Source of the DNA: Candidatus Woesearchaeota archaeon
GTDB lineage: Archaea > Nanobdellota > Nanobdellia > Woesearchaeales > SM23-78
Length of the DNA: 24,184 bases
NCBI GenBank assembly: GCA_019322375.1
Contig: JAHWIP010000078.1
Coordinates: forward strand, 1 to 24,184
Reading direction: 5' to 3'
Shown: in pieces, positions 21,072 to 24,184 of the stretch
How the letters are laid out: each line of letters opens with the position of its first letter
How positions within the stretch are numbered: the first letter of the stretch is position 1
Made by a program: the position numbers and the translations under genes
The notes under the pieces: model-generated
Told to the model about the DNA's origin: nothing
Databases searched by the model: none
What the model saw: the letters and a program-made list of their open reading frames with translations, nothing else

Positions 21072-22028
21072 TTATCCCTTCAAACCCTTCTCATAAGCGT
21101 CATAAGTGGACTTTATCATGTCTTTTATGCTCTTTTTAGGAGTCCAGCCAAGGATTTCCTTTGCTTTTTCATTAGAAGCAACCAGCAAAGCAGCATCTCC
21201 TTCTCTTCTGGCACCGTATTCATAAGCAAGCTTTTTACCAGTAACCTTGATAGTGGCGTCTACCAGCTCTTTAACACTCACACCAGTGGATGTTCCCAGG
21301 TTAATAACTGCATTTTCCTTCACCTTCAAAGCAAGAACATGGGCATTAATCAAGTCACTCACATCAATATAATCTCTTATGCATGTACCATCCCTGGTAT
21401 CATAATCATTGCCAAAAATAACCAGTTTCTCTCTTTTGCCAAAGATTACTTCCATAAGAATAGGCAATATATTATAAGCTTCAGGGTCAATATAGTCAAG
21501 GCCTGCATCGCCTGCAACATTAAAGTATCTTAGAAAAACATAGTTTAACCCATAAATCTTAGAATACCACTCAATAACCTGCTCAGACACTAATTTTGTA
21601 AACCCATAATAATTAATAGGCTTGGTAGGGTGCTTTTCATCTATAGGATTGTACTCTGGATCTCCATAAACAGCAGCAGTTGAGGAATAAATAATCTTCT
21701 TAACCTTGTGCTTAACCATAAGATTTAATAAATTAACAGTGCCTGTGATATTATCAGAATACTTCACAGGGTTTTCCATTGATTCTCCAGCTGCTTTGTA
21801 AGCAGAAAAGTGCATAACACTGTCAATCTTTTTATCAAACACTTTTTCAAGCTTTTCCTTGTCAACCAAATCAACTTCACAGAACTCTGCTTTTTTATCA
21901 ACCAGGCTTTTCAAACCCTTTGAAATATTATCTATAACAATTACTTCATAGCCTTTTTTAATCAATGCCTTTACAGCAACACTTCCTATGTACCCTGCTC
22001 CGCCTGTAACCAGAATTCTTTCTGCCAT
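21072..22028 (-). CDS. galE: UDP-glucose 4-epimerase (extended SDR)
   Basis: This 318-residue protein has an NAD-binding GGAGYIGS at 9-16, Asp33 after strand 2 (VIDNISKG), the active-site Ser/Thr in YSSTAAVYGDP (114-124) and the catalytic Tyr141-x3-Lys145 (YGFTK). RYFNVAGA-type sequence (RYFNVAGDAG, 167-176) and DGTCIRDYIDV follow, as in GalE. It interconverts UDP-glucose and UDP-galactose (or the N-acetyl forms) for glycan synthesis. It starts 34 bases after the Wzz-like gene in the same direction, so the two probably form a surface-polysaccharide operon. The length is a little shorter than E. coli GalE (338). Confidence 0.9.
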   Translation of the reverse strand: MAERILVTGGAGYIGSVAVKALIKKGYEVIVIDNISKGLKSLVDKKAEFCEVDLVDKEKLEKVFDKKIDSVMHFSAYKAAGESMENPVKYSDNITGTVNLLNLMVKHKVKKIIYSSTAAVYGDPEYNPIDEKHPTKPINYYGFTKLVSEQVIEWYSKIYGLNYVFLRYFNVAGDAGLDYIDPEAYNILPILMEVIFGKREKLVIFGNDYDTRDGTCIRDYIDVSDLINAHVLALKVKENAVINLGTSTGVSVKELVDATIKVTGKKLAYEYGARREGDAALLVASNEKAKEILGWTPKKSIKDMIKSTYDAYEKGLKG

Positions 22029-22062
22029 TTTTATTATTCCCAGTGGTTAATTATAAATTATT

Positions 22063-23586
22063 TTATTTACAGAAGTTAACAACAACACCGATTATGTTGG
22101 CTTTGACCTTGCTAAGCGCAGCCCTGGCTTTTAGTGCCATGTCCTTCTTGGTTTTATCAAAAGCAATAACAAACAAAACCCCTTGGCTGTTAGCAGACAG
22201 GACTATGCTCTCAGAATACTTAAGTGAAGCATTATCAAATATAACAACATCCACACTGCTAGACCTAAGCTTTGTTAGTATCTCTTTTATATTCTCAGAA
22301 GTGATGAGCTCGCTTGGCCAGACCTTGGATTTACCTGATGGAAGGAAAAACAGGTTCTTACGGGATGTTTTCTTAATAGCATTGTTTAGCTTAATTTTTC
22401 CCTGAATAACATCACTCAAACCCATCTCACCCCCTTTTATTTTTAATCTCTTATCAAGCTCGTGCTTTCTTAGATTAGCATCAACCAAAAGAACTTTCTT
22501 ACCGCTCTTGGCTAATTCAAGAGCCAGGTTAGATGCAACAACACTTTTACCATCTTCTTCAGGAGAAGTTACAGAAATAAACCTTATGTCCTTATCTTTA
22601 AGATTAAACATCAGATTTGTTTTAAGCACACGCATATTCTCAGCAAATACCCTGTCTGAGAGAAAGTCAAGAAAGGCTCGTGCTCTTTTCCTTGATTTAG
22701 GAATGGTTCCCATGACTATTGGTCCAAACTCAGCCTCAACTTCATCTATGCTTTTAAAAGTATTTCTAAGAGTCTCTTTTAAAAACACAATACCTATGCT
22801 TCCTATAATTGCCAGCACCAACCCAAGTCCAAAATTAAGAATAACATTGGGTTTTATAGGGATGGTGGGCAGGTCTGCATATTCAATAATCTTAACATGC
22901 CCGCTTTTCTCTTTTGCTACAATCCCTACCTCTTCGCCCTTGGATAATAGATAATTATACAGCTTTTCTTTTGCTGCAATTGTCTGGAGCAGGCTTTGAT
23001 AAGCAAGCTCTTCTTCCAGAGTTAGGGTTTGGTTTTCTGAATCCTTTTTGACTGTATAATAAACAACTTGGGTGTTAAGAACATCTAGTTCTGTTTTGTA
23101 AGTTTCTATCTGCTCTGCAATAAAACTATTCACTTCAAGAGCATCCTGCTTTCTGGTTTCCTGAACATAATTAACATATGATTCTGCCACTCCATTAGCA
23201 ACCTTCATAGCAATCATTGGATTTTGTGATTCTGCTCTTATCTCTATCACATTAGAATCCTTTATGGACTGTGCAGTTATCTTAAAAGCTTGGATTCCAA
23301 ACTCTCTGTAAATAGGGTTAAGAACACTGGCACTCAGAATGATTTCTTTCTGGGTTTCTATATCAATACGAGAAAGAGTGTTCCCCAGTAAAAGCAGGGT
23401 TTGGTCCTGGCTTGTAACCATGACCAGGCTCCTGGCTTGGTAAATCCTGGGTGCTGTGAAAGTATAAGCAACAACTGCTCCTGCAATAACCAAAAAGATT
23501 ATGATTGCTAATATCCAATTCTTTTTTAACATCTGATGATATTCTGACATTTCAAAACTGTCTTCAGCATCTGTTCTTTTTGTCAT
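22063..23586 (-). CDS. Wzz-type polysaccharide co-polymerase fused to BY-kinase-like ATPase
   Basis: This 507-residue protein has a membrane segment at about 24-43, an extracytoplasmic Wzz domain with coiled coil (about 150-220), the Pro-rich turn DLPTIPIKPN (238-247) and a second membrane segment at 248-268. The cytoplasmic ATPase follows: ENMRVLKTNLMF (316-327), Walker A TSPEEDGKS (340-348), Walker A' VLLVDANLRKH (365-375) and Walker B VVIFDNAS (447-454). This is the layout of Wzc/CpsCD-type regulators of polysaccharide chain length. The chain stops at GVVVNFCK without the usual Tyr-rich tail that is phosphorylated, and the Walker sequences deviate (EED for GEG, DNA for DTP). The promoter is ATTTAAAAATA near 23610-23620. 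It is the first gene of the unit with galE. Confidence 0.85.
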   Translation of the reverse strand: MTKRTDAEDSFEMSEYHQMLKKNWILAIIIFLVIAGAVVAYTFTAPRIYQARSLVMVTSQDQTLLLLGNTLSRIDIETQKEIILSASVLNPIYREFGIQAFKITAQSIKDSNVIEIRAESQNPMIAMKVANGVAESYVNYVQETRKQDALEVNSFIAEQIETYKTELDVLNTQVVYYTVKKDSENQTLTLEEELAYQSLLQTIAAKEKLYNYLLSKGEEVGIVAKEKSGHVKIIEYADLPTIPIKPNVILNFGLGLVLAIIGSIGIVFLKETLRNTFKSIDEVEAEFGPIVMGTIPKSRKRARAFLDFLSDRVFAENMRVLKTNLMFNLKDKDIRFISVTSPEEDGKSVVASNLALELAKSGKKVLLVDANLRKHELDKRLKIKGGEMGLSDVIQGKIKLNNAIKKTSRKNLFFLPSGKSKVWPSELITSENIKEILTKLRSSSVDVVIFDNASLKYSESIVLSANSQGVLFVIAFDKTKKDMALKARAALSKVKANIIGVVVNFCK

Positions 23587-23685
23587 CTTTCAGTTGCGAA
23601 CCATTCATTATTTTTAAATGTTTGGGTTTTAAGGTGGATTTTTGTGAGTATGAAAACTTAAAAAAATAGGTAATAAGAATTTTGA

Positions 23686-24184
23686 TTAACGCTTTCTCAG
23701 ATAGGCTAATCCTAAGCCTGCAAGCACAACTGCTACTGCTAAAGTAGCGAATGAAAATACAGGCACAGGGTGGTCCCCATTGCAGTCACCCTTGCATCCA
23801 TTGCCTCCGTTCCCACCATTGGAATCTTTGCAAAAGGTTACATGGCTTATATCATGGGTTATATCCTTGCACACGCCCTGAGGATTGCACTTGGTTTCTG
23901 TCCAGCCATACACAGTACCGCTTGTTCCATCGCCGTCTTCTGATGTATCTGCTGCTGATTTAACAAGTACTCCATCAACACCAGGAGATGCTGTCCAGTC
24001 AGCTTCCTGGCAATCCCCTGTGAAACCAAAGACATAGTAATCATACAAAGAGTTTTGCTCGTCCAGAGTGTAAACTCCATTACTACAATCATACTTAGCA
24101 ATGCCATAGTCAAAACCATTATCCTGGCATTCCTCATCAATAGAAACTGCAGCAACACTGCTTATTGCCAGCAAGAAAACAACA
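23686..24184 (-). CDS. Surface protein with archaeosortase-type C-terminal tail, 5' end cut by window
   Basis: At least 166 residues are visible and the frame stays open to the window edge, where the hydrophobic end of a signal peptide (FLLAISSVAAVS) is seen. The true start lies beyond 24184. The mature part is Cys- and Asp-rich with a DYGIAKYDC segment, a VTG-like strand (YYVFGFTGDCQEADWTASPG) and DISHVTFC. A Gly/Asn-rich spacer follows, then PVPVFSF, a transmembrane helix and RKR at the end. That tripartite tail (PxF motif, helix, basic cluster) is the form of PEF/VPxxP-CTERM sorting signals processed by archaeosortases in DPANN and other archaea. The processing enzyme is not in this window. 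Confidence 0.75.
   Translation of the reverse strand, partial: VVFLLAISSVAAVSIDEECQDNGFDYGIAKYDCSNGVYTLDEQNSLYDYYVFGFTGDCQEADWTASPGVDGVLVKSAADTSEDGDGTSGTVYGWTETKCNPQGVCKDITHDISHVTFCKDSNGGNGGNGCKGDCNGDHPVPVFSFATLAVAVVLAGLGLAYLRKR

Noticed and set aside
1..24184. CRISPR arrays, tRNA or rRNA genes
   Set aside because: No regularly spaced repeats, cloverleaf with tRNA consensus boxes, or rRNA-like conserved segments were found on either strand by eye.

Overview
The window most resembles a DPANN-type archaeon (Woesearchaeota/Pacearchaeota-like). The evidence is: TATA elements (TTTATAAA or TTTAAATA) 25-35 nt before nearly leaderless starts at 12227, 12950 and 14261; a HerA/VirB4-type ATPase; a surface protein ending in an archaeosortase-like PVF(S)-helix-RKR tail; and small lineage-specific genes. 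Internal operon genes also carry strong AGGAGG ribosome binding sites. The taxonomic call is inference. The first 8.8 kb looks more bacterial in gene content than the rest.

Region 1 (1-8802) is read entirely leftward. There are four transcription units: 8802-7446 (small DMT permease, membrane-anchored protein, zinc-ribbon membrane protein); 7274-4003 (putative beta-barrel, PQ-loop-like protein, VTT/DedA-like protein, anchored protein, small soluble protein); 3748-3404 (small membrane protein); and 3167-766 (secreted FG-GAP/ASPIC protein plus a PHA-granule-type small protein). Every unit is followed by a long-loop hairpin on the transcribed strand. Three of the units start from a related promoter with a GAGAA-N5-TTCTC palindrome just upstream of a TATA box. 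Two copies of the hairpin-plus-promoter module are paralogous and show compensatory base changes in the stem. The gene-free segment 1-765 holds further nested inverted repeats, including a four-way-junction candidate with a G-quadruplex motif in one loop.

Region 2 (8803-12226) is a three-gene leftward operon: a coiled-coil protein, a 146-residue unknown and a HerA-like ATPase with a C-terminal winged helix. It is flanked by gene-free DNA carrying strand-biased GGTTTT repeats and a 14-bp direct repeat on each side, which suggests a mobile, DNA-translocating or defence module.

Region 3 (12227-16542) has archaeal-style single-gene units: a SAM methyltransferase, an aldose 1-epimerase-like protein, a small zinc-binding protein, an unknown 191-residue protein, an ASCH/PUA-like protein and a lipoprotein built from a duplicated pair of Ig/cadherin-like domains.

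Region 4 (16643-20850) is the Hsp70 system: grpE-dnaK-DUF3467 in one operon and dnaJ under its own promoter. Both promoters share a GCGCGCAA...CCTGTGrGCAAA element placed where the transcription start should be, so joint heat-shock control is plausible.

Region 5 (21072-24184) is cell-surface biosynthesis: a Wzz/BY-kinase-like polysaccharide co-polymerase followed by galE, and the 5'-truncated surface protein with the sorting-type tail. No tRNA, rRNA, CRISPR array or complete insertion sequence was recognised.
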